From: Mycobacterium sp.
GTDB lineage: Bacteria > Actinomycetota > Actinomycetes > Mycobacteriales > Mycobacteriaceae
NCBI GenBank assembly: GCA_018401645.1
Contig: JAGYKK010000012.1
Span: 1 to 64,000, forward strand
Direction: 5' to 3'
DNA: 64,000 nucleotides
Under the pieces are notes generated by a model, which was given only the letters and a program-made list of their open reading frames with translations, had not been told where the DNA came from and searched no databases. The position numbers and the translations under genes were made by a program. This document shows positions 45,501-54,696 of this stretch, piece by piece. The first letter of the stretch is position 1; each line of letters opens with the position of its first letter.

Positions 45501-46621
45501 TGCATACCGAATTGTGCGACCGATTCGGGATCGCCTACCCGATCTTTGTGTTCACGCCGTCGGAGAAAGTGGCGGCCGCCGTGACCCGGGCCGGCGGTAT
45601 GGGTGTGCTGGGAGCGGTGCGGTTCAACCACCCCGACGAACTCGAGTCGGTGCTGTGCTGGATGGACGACAATACCGAGGGCAAGCCCTACGGTGTCGAC
45701 ATCGTGATGCCGGCAACGGTGCCGACCGAAGGCAGTGCGATCGACATCGACAAGCTGATCCCGCAGGCGCACCGCGATTTCGTCGACAAGACCATGGCTG
45801 ATCTGGGAGTTCCTCCGCTGCCGGGTGAGCAGGTCGGTCGCGAAGGCGTGCTGGGTTGGCTTCATTCGGTCGCCCGCTCGCATGTCGACGTCGCGCTCAC
45901 GCATCCGATCAAACTCATCGCCAACGCGCTGGGCTCACCGCCGCCAGACGTGATCGCCCAAGCACACGCGGCCGGGGTCCCGGTGGCCGCGTTGGCGGGA
46001 TCTGCCAAACATGCTCTGCGCCATGCCGAAATTGGTGTGGACATCGTCATCGCGCAGGGCTACGAGGCCGGTGGGCACACCGGTGAGATCGCGTCGATGG
46101 TGCTGGTGCCCGAGGTCGTCGATGTGGTCGGTGGCAAGGCCGCCGTCCTGGCCGCGGGTGGAATCGGGACCGGTCGACAGGTTGCCGCCGCTCTCGCGTT
46201 GGGTGCCTCCGGAGTGTGGATGGGTTCGGCGTTCTTGACCGCGGCCGAGTACGACCTCGGGGCGCGCACCGACGGTGGCCCATCGGTCATCCAGGAGGCG
46301 CTCTTGGCGGCAACCTCCAGCGACACCGTCCGTCGAAAGATCTTCTCCGGTAAACCGGCGCGGCTGCTGAAGAGCCGCTGGACCGATGCCTGGGATGCCG
46401 ACGATGCGCCATCGCCCCTCCCGATGCCGCTGCAGAACGTACTCGTCAGCGAGGCGCACCAGCGTATGAGCCAGTCAGTCGACCCGTCCACCGTTGCCAT
46501 GCCGGTTGGTCAGATCGTTGGGACTATGAACAAGATCCGGCCGGTCGCCGAAATCATGGCCGAGTTGGTATCAGGCTTCGAGGCGGCGACTCGAAGGCTT
46601 GACGACATCCGTTCCACCTGA
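45497..46621 (+). CDS. Nitronate-monooxygenase-family flavoprotein coupled to fadD19
   Basis: A 374-residue FMN TIM-barrel protein of the nitronate monooxygenase/2-nitropropane dioxygenase family: 'GIAYPIFVFTPSEKVAAAVT', 'PYGVDIVMPATVP', 'GVDIVIAQGYEAGGHTGEI', 'AAGGIGTGRQVAAALALG' and 'FLTAAEYDLGA'. The ATG overlaps the fadD19 stop (ATGA), so it is co-translated with the ligase under the KstR site at 43841. In the same window IpdC of this family is a steroid enzyme, so a sterol-CoA substrate is plausible. The reaction is unknown. Confidence 0.85.
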   Translation: MMHTELCDRFGIAYPIFVFTPSEKVAAAVTRAGGMGVLGAVRFNHPDELESVLCWMDDNTEGKPYGVDIVMPATVPTEGSAIDIDKLIPQAHRDFVDKTMADLGVPPLPGEQVGREGVLGWLHSVARSHVDVALTHPIKLIANALGSPPPDVIAQAHAAGVPVAALAGSAKHALRHAEIGVDIVIAQGYEAGGHTGEIASMVLVPEVVDVVGGKAAVLAAGGIGTGRQVAAALALGASGVWMGSAFLTAAEYDLGARTDGGPSVIQEALLAATSSDTVRRKIFSGKPARLLKSRWTDAWDADDAPSPLPMPLQNVLVSEAHQRMSQSVDPSTVAMPVGQIVGTMNKIRPVAEIMAELVSGFEAATRRLDDIRST

Positions 46622-46728
46622 CGCGGGGGAACATCGGTGTGAGCACCGGGTGACACCCCTCGGGTTCAGTTGGCCGGCTGGTCCGGCACGATGATCGCCG
46701 TGACTCGTCTGCCGCCGGTCCCGCTGCC

Positions 46729-47973
46729 GTGAGTGTGGTCCTTGTGGCGGTCGGGTCGGTGACGGCTGTTGCCGATGCCGACAAGTCCTATCCCCCCGTG
46801 CTGGCCGGCCACGCCGTCCTGCCCGCGCTGACACTGCTTGATCCGCCGCCGGACGCGCCGGTGGAACTGCGCACCAGCGGCAAGTACGCCACGCCGCCCG
46901 CAACAGGGGAGTTCACGTGGCCGTTCGCCGGCCAACCCGTCCAGGGCCACTCGGCGATCCGGCGCGCCGACGACGGCAGCTTCTGGTTGCTCACCGACAA
47001 CGGGGCCGGCAGTAAATCGAACTCACCGGACTTCATGCTGCAGCTGAATCGCTACCGGGTCGACTTCGACTCCGGGGTGTTCACCCGACTGCAGACCGTT
47101 TTCCTGCGCGATCCACTCAGGAAGGCTCCGTTTCGGATCGTCACCGACGGGACCGCCGAGCGCTACCTGACCGGCGGCGATTTTGACCCGGAGAGCCTGC
47201 ATTTCGCCGGCGGCCAGATGTGGATCGGTGAGGAGTTCGGTCCCTACCTGCTTCAATTCGATCCCGACGGTCGGCTTCTCGCAGTGATCGACACGCTGGT
47301 CGACGGGCGGGCCGCGCAGTCACCGGATCACCCCGGCGGTCTGGGATCGATCGAGGTCGCGCGATCCAAAGGCCTTGAAGCCATGGCCGGTTCCCCGGAC
47401 GGCCGCCTGCTCTATCCGATGTTGGAGGGCCCACTGGCCGGGGAGTCCGACCCGAGGGTGGTGCGAATCCTCGAGTTCGACGTCGCCGCCGCACGCTGGA
47501 CCGGCCGGCACTGGAACTACCTCCTGGAGCAGGACGGCAACGCAATCGGCGACCTCACCATGATCGACGCGACGACGGCCCTGGTGATTGAGCGTGACAA
47601 CGGGTACGGAACCGCCGACCGGGTGTGCCCGCCGGGCGAACCGCGCGACGACTGCTTCACCGAACCTGCCCGCTTCAAACGTATCTACAAGATCGAGATG
47701 GGCGAAGGGCGAGTCGGCGGCCCGGTGCGCAAGGTTGGGTTCACCGACCTCATGTCCATCACCGACCCGCGCGGGTTGGCACGTGTCCCCCTGACCGATG
47801 GCGTGCTCACCTTTCCGTTCGCGACCATCGAAAGCGTCGATGTGGTCGATGGCCGCCACATCGTGGTCGGAAACGACAACAACCTGCCGTACTCGCGCAG
47901 TCGCGAACCTGGTCGCATCGACGACAATGAATTGGTGCTGCTCGATGTCTCCGCGCTACTGGGCGCTGCCTAG
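46729..47973 (+). CDS. Secreted phytase/esterase-like beta-propeller protein
   Basis: A 414-residue protein of the esterase-like-activity-of-phytase family, with 'QGHSAIRRADDGSFWLLTDN', 'GGDFDPESLHFAGGQMWIGE', 'LEAMAGSPDGRLLYPMLEG', 'MIDATTALVIERDNGYGTA' and 'VVGNDNNLPYSRSREPG'. The N-terminus 'MSVVLVAVGSVTAVADAD' looks like the end of a signal peptide but is short. An upstream ATG at 46691 reads in another frame up to a TGA, so the true signal sequence may be frameshifted. No operator is seen upstream. The substrate is unknown. Confidence 0.78.
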   Translation: MSVVLVAVGSVTAVADADKSYPPVLAGHAVLPALTLLDPPPDAPVELRTSGKYATPPATGEFTWPFAGQPVQGHSAIRRADDGSFWLLTDNGAGSKSNSPDFMLQLNRYRVDFDSGVFTRLQTVFLRDPLRKAPFRIVTDGTAERYLTGGDFDPESLHFAGGQMWIGEEFGPYLLQFDPDGRLLAVIDTLVDGRAAQSPDHPGGLGSIEVARSKGLEAMAGSPDGRLLYPMLEGPLAGESDPRVVRILEFDVAAARWTGRHWNYLLEQDGNAIGDLTMIDATTALVIERDNGYGTADRVCPPGEPRDDCFTEPARFKRIYKIEMGEGRVGGPVRKVGFTDLMSITDPRGLARVPLTDGVLTFPFATIESVDVVDGRHIVVGNDNNLPYSRSREPGRIDDNELVLLDVSALLGAA

Positions 47974-47987
47974 CTAGAGTCATTGCG

Positions 47988-49595
47988 ATGAACGGCGCCC
48001 AGGCACTCATCGCGACCCTGGTGGATAACGGCGTCCGGGTGTGTTTCGCCAACCCGGGCACCTCGGAGATGCATTTCGTCGCCGCACTGGACGCGGTGCC
48101 GCAAATGCGCGGTCTACTTACACTGTTCGAGGGCGTGGCAACCGGCGCGGCCGACGGCTATGCGCGGATGTCGGGGGAGCCCGCCGCGGTGCTGCTGCAT
48201 CTCGGCCCCGGGCTGGGCAACGGACTAGCCAACCTTCACAACGCCCGCCGGGCGCGGGTGCCGATGGTGGTGGTGGTGGGCGACCACGCCATCGATCACA
48301 AGCGCCATGACGCCCCGCTGGAATCCGACATCGACTCGGTGGCCGGCACGGTCTCGGGCTGGGTGCGGCGCACGATGAGTCCCGATGATGTCGAGACCGA
48401 CGCCACCGCGGCGATCACTTTCGTCCGCGCCGAACAGAGGATCGCCACTCTCATCCTGCCGGCCGATGTCTCGTGGTCTGAGGGTGCGGAGTGCGCCGGA
48501 CTCGTTGCGCAGCAACCAGAGTCGACCTCTGTGGAAACCCGTCCTGTGGCGGACGCGCTGCGCGCGGGCGAGCCGACGGTGATCCTGGTCGGTGGCGACG
48601 CCACCCGGGCGCAGGGCCTCGGCGCCGCGGCCCGGCTGGCGCAGGCATACGGAGCGCGGGTGTTCTGCGAGACCTTCCCCACCCGGCTGGAGCGCGGCGC
48701 CGGGATCGCCGCGGCCGAGCGGATCGCCTACTTCGGCGAGGCCGCCGAGGCGCAACTGGCGGGCACCCGGCGGCTGATCCTGGCCGGGGCCGTGTCCCCG
48801 GTGACGTTCTTCGGTTATCCCGATAAGCCCAGCGACCTGGTGCCCGAGGGCTGCACCGTCTACACGCTGGCCGGACCCGTTGGCGCCGCTGCCGCACTGG
48901 CCGAACTGGCTGATCGGCTGGCCCCGAACATCCCGTTTCCCACCGCTCCGGCTGGCCGGCCTCAGCTCCCGTCCGGAGCGCTCACTGTTCAGACCGCGGC
49001 GGATGTCATCGGAGCGCTCCTGCCGGAGCGGGCGATCGTCGTCGACGAATCCAACACATCGGGATTTCTATTACCGCCGGCCACTGCCGCCGCCCCGGCC
49101 CACGATTGGCTGACACTTACCGGTGGCGCGATCGGTTATGCGCTGCCGGTAGCGCTTGGCGCAGCCGTCGCCGAACCGGACCGTCCGGTGTTGTGTCTGG
49201 AATCCGATGGGTCGGCGATGTACACCATCTCTGCGCTGTGGAGTCATGCGCGGGAGAATCTCGACATCACCACTGTCATCTTTGCCAACCGGGCCTATGA
49301 CATTTTGCGCATTGAGTTGCAGCGCGTTGGTGCGCAGAGCGATAGCCACCAGCCGGGACCGAAAGCCGAGGCCTTGCTCGACTTGACGCCGCCCATACTG
49401 GATTTCGTGAAGATCGCCGAGGGTATGGGGGTGCCGGCCCGGGGTGCCACCACCGCCGAGGAACTGGCTGACGCGCTGCGGTGGGCCTTCGATGAGCCGG
49501 GCCCGCACCTCATTGAGGCGGTCATGCCCTCGTTAGCGGGATCCGGAACACCGGATCGCCGCATTCCAGCGCCTCGGCCGACAGTTGTCGCTTGA
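47988..49595 (+). CDS. ilvX: Acetolactate-synthase-like TPP enzyme IlvX
   Basis: A 535-residue thiamine-diphosphate enzyme. It has an N-terminal PYR domain with the TPP-activating Glu48 ('LLTLFEGVATGAADGYARM'), a central FAD/DHS-like domain, and a C-terminal PP domain with the metal motif in 'LESDGSAMYTISALWSHA'. By order and sequence it matches M. tuberculosis IlvX (Rv3509c), annotated as acetohydroxyacid synthase-like but of unproven function. It starts 14 bases after the phytase-like gene. Its last 74 bases overlap the convergent fadD17. Confidence 0.88.
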   Translation: MNGAQALIATLVDNGVRVCFANPGTSEMHFVAALDAVPQMRGLLTLFEGVATGAADGYARMSGEPAAVLLHLGPGLGNGLANLHNARRARVPMVVVVGDHAIDHKRHDAPLESDIDSVAGTVSGWVRRTMSPDDVETDATAAITFVRAEQRIATLILPADVSWSEGAECAGLVAQQPESTSVETRPVADALRAGEPTVILVGGDATRAQGLGAAARLAQAYGARVFCETFPTRLERGAGIAAAERIAYFGEAAEAQLAGTRRLILAGAVSPVTFFGYPDKPSDLVPEGCTVYTLAGPVGAAAALAELADRLAPNIPFPTAPAGRPQLPSGALTVQTAADVIGALLPERAIVVDESNTSGFLLPPATAAAPAHDWLTLTGGAIGYALPVALGAAVAEPDRPVLCLESDGSAMYTISALWSHARENLDITTVIFANRAYDILRIELQRVGAQSDSHQPGPKAEALLDLTPPILDFVKIAEGMGVPARGATTAEELADALRWAFDEPGPHLIEAVMPSLAGSGTPDRRIPAPRPTVVA

Positions 49596-51090
49596 GCACC
49601 TTGAAGGTCTCCGTCCGGGGCAGTGCGGTGGCGATCCGGACGTAGGACGGTCGTTGCTTGGCCCCAAGATCGTCCTGCTCGTCCAGAAACCGCCTGAATG
49701 AATCGCCGTCGAACGCAATCCCCTCCGGCAGTACCAGCGCCGCCATCACCTGGTCACCGATATCGTCGGGAATCCCGTATACGGCCGCCTCAGTGACGTC
49801 GGGGTAGCGCATCAGTACTCGCTCGATCGGTGCGGTGCCCAGGTTCTCGCCATCCACCCGCATCCAATCGCCAAGCCGCCCAGCGAAATACAGGTAGCCA
49901 TCCTTGTCGCGGTAGGCCAGGTCACCGCTGTGATAAACACCGCCGCTCATCCGCTGGGCCTCTGCCTCCGGATCCTTGTAGTAGCCGCGGAACTGGCCCC
50001 TCCCGGCCACGTTGACCAGTTCGCCCACCACACCCGGTGGGCAGGATCGGCCGGTGTCGACGTCGATGATGTCCAGGTCGGCGGTGATCGGACCGAGCGA
50101 ACTCTCCGGAGTCTCGGGAGTGCGCCCGATCGACACCCCGCCCTCGGTGGAGCCGAACCCGTCGACCACCATCACGCCGAATCGCCGTGCGAAGCGGCTG
50201 ATGTCGCGCGGTGCGCCCTCATTGCCGTACATGATCCGCAGTGGGTTGTCGGCATCATCGGGCCGCTCCGGTGTGGCCAGGATGTAGGACATCGGCTTGC
50301 CGACGTAGTTGGCGTAGGTGGCGTTGAAACGGCGCACGTCGGGGAGGAACCCGGAGGCGGAGAACTTTTGGCGCAGCGCGATCGACGCGCCGGGCGCCGC
50401 GACGGCGGGCGCCCAGCCCGCCATCACCGCGTTGGAGTGGAACAGCGGCATCGAGAGGTAGCAGGTGTCGGCGGGCCCGAGCCCGAACCGTTGGGCCAGC
50501 ATCACGCCGGGGCCGGCCACCTTTTCATGGGTGCAGCGCACGGCTTTGGGTTCACCGCTGGTACCGGAGGTGAAGATCAGCATAAATAATTCATCGAAGG
50601 CGCTGTTGGCGAGCGTGATTGGCGAACCGCGGAAGCCGGCGAGTTCAGTGGCCCACTCGGGTGCGCCCACCTCCAGCACGGCCATCTCCGCCGGGGCGAA
50701 GTCCGGTCCGTAGGAGTTGAGGTCGCCGTCGGTGATGATCAACTGGCAGTCGGCGTGGGTGACGTCGCGACGCAGCGCGTCACCACGGCGGGTCGGGTTC
50801 AAACCCACCGGCACCACGCCACTGAGACCGGCGGCCACCAGCAGGGCCGAAAAGAGGGGAGTGTTGGCGAGGAGAACGCCGACATGCGGCGGCAGGTCCG
50901 GATTCAACCGGGCGCGCAACAACGCAGCAAGATCGGCGGCCAGCTGGATGTGTTCACGCCAGGTTGCAAAGGATCCGTCGTCGCCGTGGACGCCGCGGTC
51001 GTCGATCTCGGCCAGCGGCTCGAGTAGCCGGGGGACGGTGAGTTGCAACGGTTCAGGTTCAGGCAGGGGTGTCCGCCAGATCTCGGCCAA
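49522..51090 (-). CDS. fadD17: Steroid/fatty acyl-CoA ligase FadD17
   Basis: A 522-residue ANL synthetase with AMP-binding LIFTSGTSGEPKAV (171-184), 'MPLFHSNAVMAGWA', 'GFGSTEGGVSI' and 'GDWMRVDGENLGTAPIERV'. FadD17 activates C24 steroid acids in M. tuberculosis. The start is uncertain: TTG 51090 overlaps fadE27 by 32 bases, and an in-frame TTG at 51048 would give no overlap and begin near the ortholog N-terminus. It is in an operon fadE26-fadE27-fadD17 (right to left). Confidence 0.88.
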   Translation of the reverse strand: MAEIWRTPLPEPEPLQLTVPRLLEPLAEIDDRGVHGDDGSFATWREHIQLAADLAALLRARLNPDLPPHVGVLLANTPLFSALLVAAGLSGVVPVGLNPTRRGDALRRDVTHADCQLIITDGDLNSYGPDFAPAEMAVLEVGAPEWATELAGFRGSPITLANSAFDELFMLIFTSGTSGEPKAVRCTHEKVAGPGVMLAQRFGLGPADTCYLSMPLFHSNAVMAGWAPAVAAPGASIALRQKFSASGFLPDVRRFNATYANYVGKPMSYILATPERPDDADNPLRIMYGNEGAPRDISRFARRFGVMVVDGFGSTEGGVSIGRTPETPESSLGPITADLDIIDVDTGRSCPPGVVGELVNVAGRGQFRGYYKDPEAEAQRMSGGVYHSGDLAYRDKDGYLYFAGRLGDWMRVDGENLGTAPIERVLMRYPDVTEAAVYGIPDDIGDQVMAALVLPEGIAFDGDSFRRFLDEQDDLGAKQRPSYVRIATALPRTETFKVLKRQLSAEALECGDPVFRIPLTRA

Positions 51091-52156
51091 TGACGAGTAG
51101 CCCGGCGGTGGCCCCGCCGAGGGCGAACTCAGTCTGCTTGGCCGTGATGAAGTAGCGGTGCACCTGATGATCCATGTCGATGCCCACCCCGCCGTGGACG
51201 TGCACGGTGGTGTGCGCCACCCGATGGCCGGCCTCGGCCGCCCAGAAGGCCGCGGTGGCCACCTCGGTGTCGGCAGGAAGGTCCTCCGAGAGCCGCCACG
51301 ATGCCTGCTCCAACGTCAACCGCAGCCCCTTGATGTCGATGTAGGCATCGGCCAGACGTTGGGAGACCGCCTGGAAGCTTCCGATGGGCCGATCGAATTG
51401 CTCCCGGGTGCGCGCGTATTCGGCGGTCAACTCAAGTGAGCGCTCCAGCACACCGAGTTGGTACGCAGTCAGGCCGACGGCCCGGCGGGCGATCAGCCAG
51501 GTGAGCACGTCGCCGTCACCGACCACCCGGTCGGCGCCGAGGTGGACGCCGGCCAGGTCGACTTCTCCGGCACTGCCCTGGCCGGTGGTTTCAAGCGCGG
51601 TTATCGAAACTCCCGGATCGCCGGCGGCGACCAAGAAGACCTTGGTGCCGGAGTTGGTTTCCGCCGCAACGAGGAACGCATCCGCGATGGGACCCCACGG
51701 CACCTGGGTGCGGGTCCCGGTCAGCCGGTAGCCGTCATCCGAAGCTGTGGCCTGCACCGGCCCCTGCCCCCATTCGCCGTCCAGTGCCACTGTCAGGATC
51801 TTCTCGCCGGCCACCGCCGGTACCGCCCAGTCTTGTCGCAACCGGTCTGATCCGAAGTGGGCCAGAGCGCCGGCCCCCAGGACCACCGACTCCAGGTAGG
51901 GCACAGCGGCTACCTGTCGTCCCAGTGGGGTCAGAATCGCCGTCTGTTCCAGCACTCCGAAGCCGGCGCCGCCGACCGATTCCGGCGCGGCTGTGCTGAG
52001 GATGTCGGCGTCGATTAATTTGCCCCACAGTGTCTTATCGAATCTTTGGTCGAGGCTATCGAGTTGACGCTGGTGTTGCGGCGTGCAGACGGCGTCGACG
52101 ATGGTGGTGACGAGGCCCGAAAGATCCTGGGCGGCATCAGTTCTGGTGAAATCCAT
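51059..52156 (-). CDS. fadE27: Acyl-CoA dehydrogenase subunit FadE27 (ChsE5)
   Basis: A 365-residue ACAD-like subunit with 'AYQLGVLERSLELTAEYAR', 'TREQFDRPIGSFQAVSQRLA' and 'HVHGGVGIDMDHQVHRYF'. FadE26-FadE27 form an alpha2beta2 enzyme that dehydrogenates C27 and shorter 3-oxosteroid CoA esters in side-chain beta-oxidation. The ATG at 52156 is 32 bases after the fadE26 stop. The substrate-loop 'EPxxGTD' signature of catalytic ACADs is missing, as expected for this subunit. Confidence 0.92.
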   Translation of the reverse strand: MDFTRTDAAQDLSGLVTTIVDAVCTPQHQRQLDSLDQRFDKTLWGKLIDADILSTAAPESVGGAGFGVLEQTAILTPLGRQVAAVPYLESVVLGAGALAHFGSDRLRQDWAVPAVAGEKILTVALDGEWGQGPVQATASDDGYRLTGTRTQVPWGPIADAFLVAAETNSGTKVFLVAAGDPGVSITALETTGQGSAGEVDLAGVHLGADRVVGDGDVLTWLIARRAVGLTAYQLGVLERSLELTAEYARTREQFDRPIGSFQAVSQRLADAYIDIKGLRLTLEQASWRLSEDLPADTEVATAAFWAAEAGHRVAHTTVHVHGGVGIDMDHQVHRYFITAKQTEFALGGATAGLLVIGRDLADTPA

Positions 52157-52188
52157 GGATGTCCTTGTCCGCTATTTTCGGCGGTCGA

Positions 52189-53370
52189 TCAGCGGTTGGC
52201 GCGGGGAAGGCCGAGGGCGGCCATCCCGATGATGTCGCGTTGGACCTCGTTGGTGCCGCCGCCGAAGGTGAGGATCAGCGATGACCGGTGCATCCGCTCA
52301 ACCCGGCCGCGCAGCAACGCTCCGCGGGACTCCTGCCGCAGCGTGGCTGAGGGCCCCAGGACCTCCATCAACAGCCGGTAGGCCTCGGTCGCCATCTCGG
52401 TGCCGTACACCTTGGCCGCCGAAGCATCCGCCGGTGACGGGGCCACCGCCTCCGCTGACGCGAGTTCCCAATTGAACAGCTTGAGGTACTCGGCCTTCGC
52501 GTGGACCCGGGCGAGGTTGAGTTGAACCCACTCGGAGTCGATCAGTCGCACGCCCCGGGCGTCCTTGGTGTTTTGCGCCCACTCGCGGACCTGGTTGAGC
52601 GCGGTGAAGATCGGCTGCGCGGAGACCAGCGCGACGCGTTCGTGGTTGAGCTGGTTGGTAACCAGCTTCCAGCCGCCGTTCTCTTCGCCGACCCGGTTGC
52701 CGACCGGTACCCGTACGTCGGAGTAGTAGGTGGCGCTGGTGCTCGCACCGGCCATGGTGTGGACCGGGGTCCAGGAGAAGCCTTCGGCAGTGGTCGGCAC
52801 GATCAGGACCGAGATGCCCCGATGCTTCTTGGCCTCGGTATTCGTGCGCACCGCCAGCCAGATGTAGTCGGCGTATTGGATGAGGCTGGTCCACATTTTC
52901 TGACCGTTGATGACGTAGTCCTCGCCATCGCGAACCGCTGACGTGCGCAGCGCGGCAAGGTCGGTACCGGCACCGGGCTCGGAGTAGCCGATTGAGAAGT
53001 GAATATCGCCGGCCGCGATCCCCGGGAGGAAGAACTTCTTCTGCTCCTCAGTGCCGTAGGCCATGATCGTCGGCGCCACGCTGTTGATGGTCAGGAACGG
53101 GACCGGGGCACCGGCGACGGCGGCCTCATCGGTGAATATCAGCTGGTCCATGGCGGAGCGAGCCTGACCGCCGTATTCCCTGGGCCAGCCCAGCGCCAGC
53201 CAGCCGTCTCGGCCCATCTGGGCCACCGTCTCGCGGTAGACGTTCCCGGTGCCGTATTCGCCGCCGACCGCCATCAGGGCCTCCCGGCGCTCCGGGGTGA
53301 TCAGGGTGGCGAAGTAGGACCGCAGCTCGCGGCGTAGCTGCTCCTGCTCGGGGGTGTAACTGATCCGCAT
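52189..53370 (-). CDS. fadE26: Acyl-CoA dehydrogenase subunit FadE26 (ChsE4)
   Basis: A 393-residue ACAD with 'SIGYSEPGAGTDLAALRTS', 'NGQKMWTSLIQYADYIWLA', 'LNHERVALVSA' and C-terminal 'LTFGGGTNEVQRDIIGMAAL'. It is the FAD-binding, catalytic partner of FadE27. ATG 53370 (MRISYTPEQEQL) fits the ortholog; an ATG at 53418 in the same frame lies only a few bases from the operator and could be used by a leaderless mRNA. It is first in the fadE26-fadE27-fadD17 operon. Confidence 0.93.
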   Translation of the reverse strand: MRISYTPEQEQLRRELRSYFATLITPERREALMAVGGEYGTGNVYRETVAQMGRDGWLALGWPREYGGQARSAMDQLIFTDEAAVAGAPVPFLTINSVAPTIMAYGTEEQKKFFLPGIAAGDIHFSIGYSEPGAGTDLAALRTSAVRDGEDYVINGQKMWTSLIQYADYIWLAVRTNTEAKKHRGISVLIVPTTAEGFSWTPVHTMAGASTSATYYSDVRVPVGNRVGEENGGWKLVTNQLNHERVALVSAQPIFTALNQVREWAQNTKDARGVRLIDSEWVQLNLARVHAKAEYLKLFNWELASAEAVAPSPADASAAKVYGTEMATEAYRLLMEVLGPSATLRQESRGALLRGRVERMHRSSLILTFGGGTNEVQRDIIGMAALGLPRANR

Positions 53371-53422
53371 CCGCGTGGCCTCCGACTCAGTGGGATGCCG
53401 GCAACCCGCCGACATCATTCGT

Positions 53423-53436
53423 TGTAACACGTTCTA
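53423..53436. promoter_or_regulatory. KstR operator between fadE26 and fdxD
   Basis: TGTAACACGTTCTA, identical to the echA19/fadD19 site. It lies 52 bases upstream of the fadE26 ATG and about 100 bases upstream of fdxD-hsd4A on the other strand, so it can govern both. Confidence 0.9.
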
Positions 53437-53537
53437 GTCTGAGTTTCCAGCGCCGTCTGTGCGTCGACTGCCGTGATCGGTCGTATCGTGAGGCTGCGGA
53501 GAGCCGGGGACCCGCCCGGCGGGCCTAGGAGGTAGTG

Positions 53538-53729
53538 ATGCGCATCGCCGTCGACCGTGATCGCTGTGAGGGTAACGCCGTCTGTATAGGAATTGCGCCC
53601 GAGTTATTCGAACTCGACGACGAGGACTACGTCGTGGTTACGGCGGACCCCATCCCGGTCGATCAGGAGGAGTTAGCCGAGCAGGCCATCGCCGAATGCC
53701 CACGCGCGGCGCTGACCCGCAGGGACTAG
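53538..53729 (+). CDS. fdxD: 3Fe-4S ferredoxin FdxD
   Basis: A 63-residue ferredoxin with Cys10, Cys16 and Cys54 (DRCEGNAVC and AECPRAAL) and Gly/Ile where a fourth ligand would sit, giving a [3Fe-4S] cluster. Such ferredoxins feed electrons to mycobacterial P450s; the KstR context points to Cyp125 or Cyp142. ATG 53538 is preceded by AGGAGG at a good distance; GTG 53535 is an alternative. hsd4A follows 50 bases on. Confidence 0.92.
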   Translation: MRIAVDRDRCEGNAVCIGIAPELFELDDEDYVVVTADPIPVDQEELAEQAIAECPRAALTRRD

Positions 53730-53778
53730 AGGTGCTGGTGACGCCTGTCCGTCGGACTGCCACAACGAGTCGAACCGC

Positions 53779-54696
53779 ATGACCGGGTCTGAACAACTGA
53801 TCGATCTGTCCGGCCGGATCGCGGTGGTGACCGGGGCCGCCGCGGGCCTGGGCCGTGCCGAAGCCGTCGGGTTGGCGCGTGCGGGGGCAACGATCGTGGT
53901 CAACGATGTGCCGAAGGCGCTCGACGACTCGGGGGTTCTCGACGAGATCAGTGCCGCCGGTGCCAAGGGCATCGCGGTGGCCGGTGATATCAGCCAGCGG
54001 TCCACCGCCGATGAGTTGATGGCCTGCGCCGAGAGCCTGGGCGGGCTCGACATCGTGGTCAACAACGCGGGTATCACCCGGGACCGAATGTTGTTCAACA
54101 TGACCGATGAGGATTGGGACGCGGTCATGGCCGTGCATCTGCGCGGTCATTTCCTGCTCACCCGCAATGCCGCCACCTACTGGCGAAGCCGCGCCAAGGA
54201 CACTGGCAAATCGGTCTACGGCCGCATCATCAACACCTCGTCGGAGGCGGGCCTGATGGGTCCCGTCGGCCAGGCCAATTACGGAGCGGCAAAGGCCGGC
54301 ATCACCGCGCTGACTCTGACCGCGGCCCGCGCACTTGGGCGCTACGGGGTGTGTGCCAACGCGATCTGTCCGCGAGCGCGGACTGCAATGACGGCCGAGG
54401 TTTTCGGGGCGGCGCCGCAGATGGCCGCCGGAGAGATCGACCCGCTCTCACCGGAGCACGTGGTCAGCCTGGTCCGGTTTTTGGCCTCGCCAGCAGCCGA
54501 AGCGGTCAACGGGCAGGTGTTCGTCGTTTACGGACCAACTGTGACCCTGGTGGCGGCGCCGACGGCTGAGCACCGGTTCCACGCTGACGGCGCGGTCTGG
54601 GACCCGGCGGCCTTGAGTGCCTCGATGCGCGAGTACTTCGCCGATCGCGACCCGGAGCGCACATTCGGTGCGACCGAACTGATGGCCGAAGGTTAA
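53779..54696 (+). CDS. hsd4A: Side-chain hydroxyacyl-CoA/17beta-hydroxysteroid dehydrogenase Hsd4A
   Basis: A 305-residue SDR of the HSD17B4 type, with '[20 protein letters not shown]', '[14 protein letters not shown]', Ser in '[10 protein letters not shown]' and YGAAK. Hsd4A oxidises beta-hydroxyacyl-CoA sterol side chains (C22-OH) and 17beta-hydroxysteroids. In M. tuberculosis it is directly followed by yrbE4A and the mce4 genes. Here its TAA shares two bases with the stop of the convergent otsA, leaving no room for mce4. Confidence 0.92.
   Translation: MTGSEQLIDLSGRIAVVTGAAAGLGRAEAVGLARAGATIVVNDVPKALDDSGVLDEISAAGAKGIAVAGDISQRSTADELMACAESLGGLDIVVNNAGITRDRMLFNMTDEDWDAVMAVHLRGHFLLTRNAATYWRSRAKDTGKSVYGRIINTSSEAGLMGPVGQANYGAAKAGITALTLTAARALGRYGVCANAICPRARTAMTAEVFGAAPQMAAGEIDPLSPEHVVSLVRFLASPAAEAVNGQVFVVYGPTVTLVAAPTAEHRFHADGAVWDPAALSASMREYFADRDPERTFGATELMAEG

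Noticed and set aside
53638-54150. Minus-strand frame opposite hsd4A as remains of mce4
   Set aside because: The sequence is the complement of the conserved SDR and shows no YrbE or Mce features.
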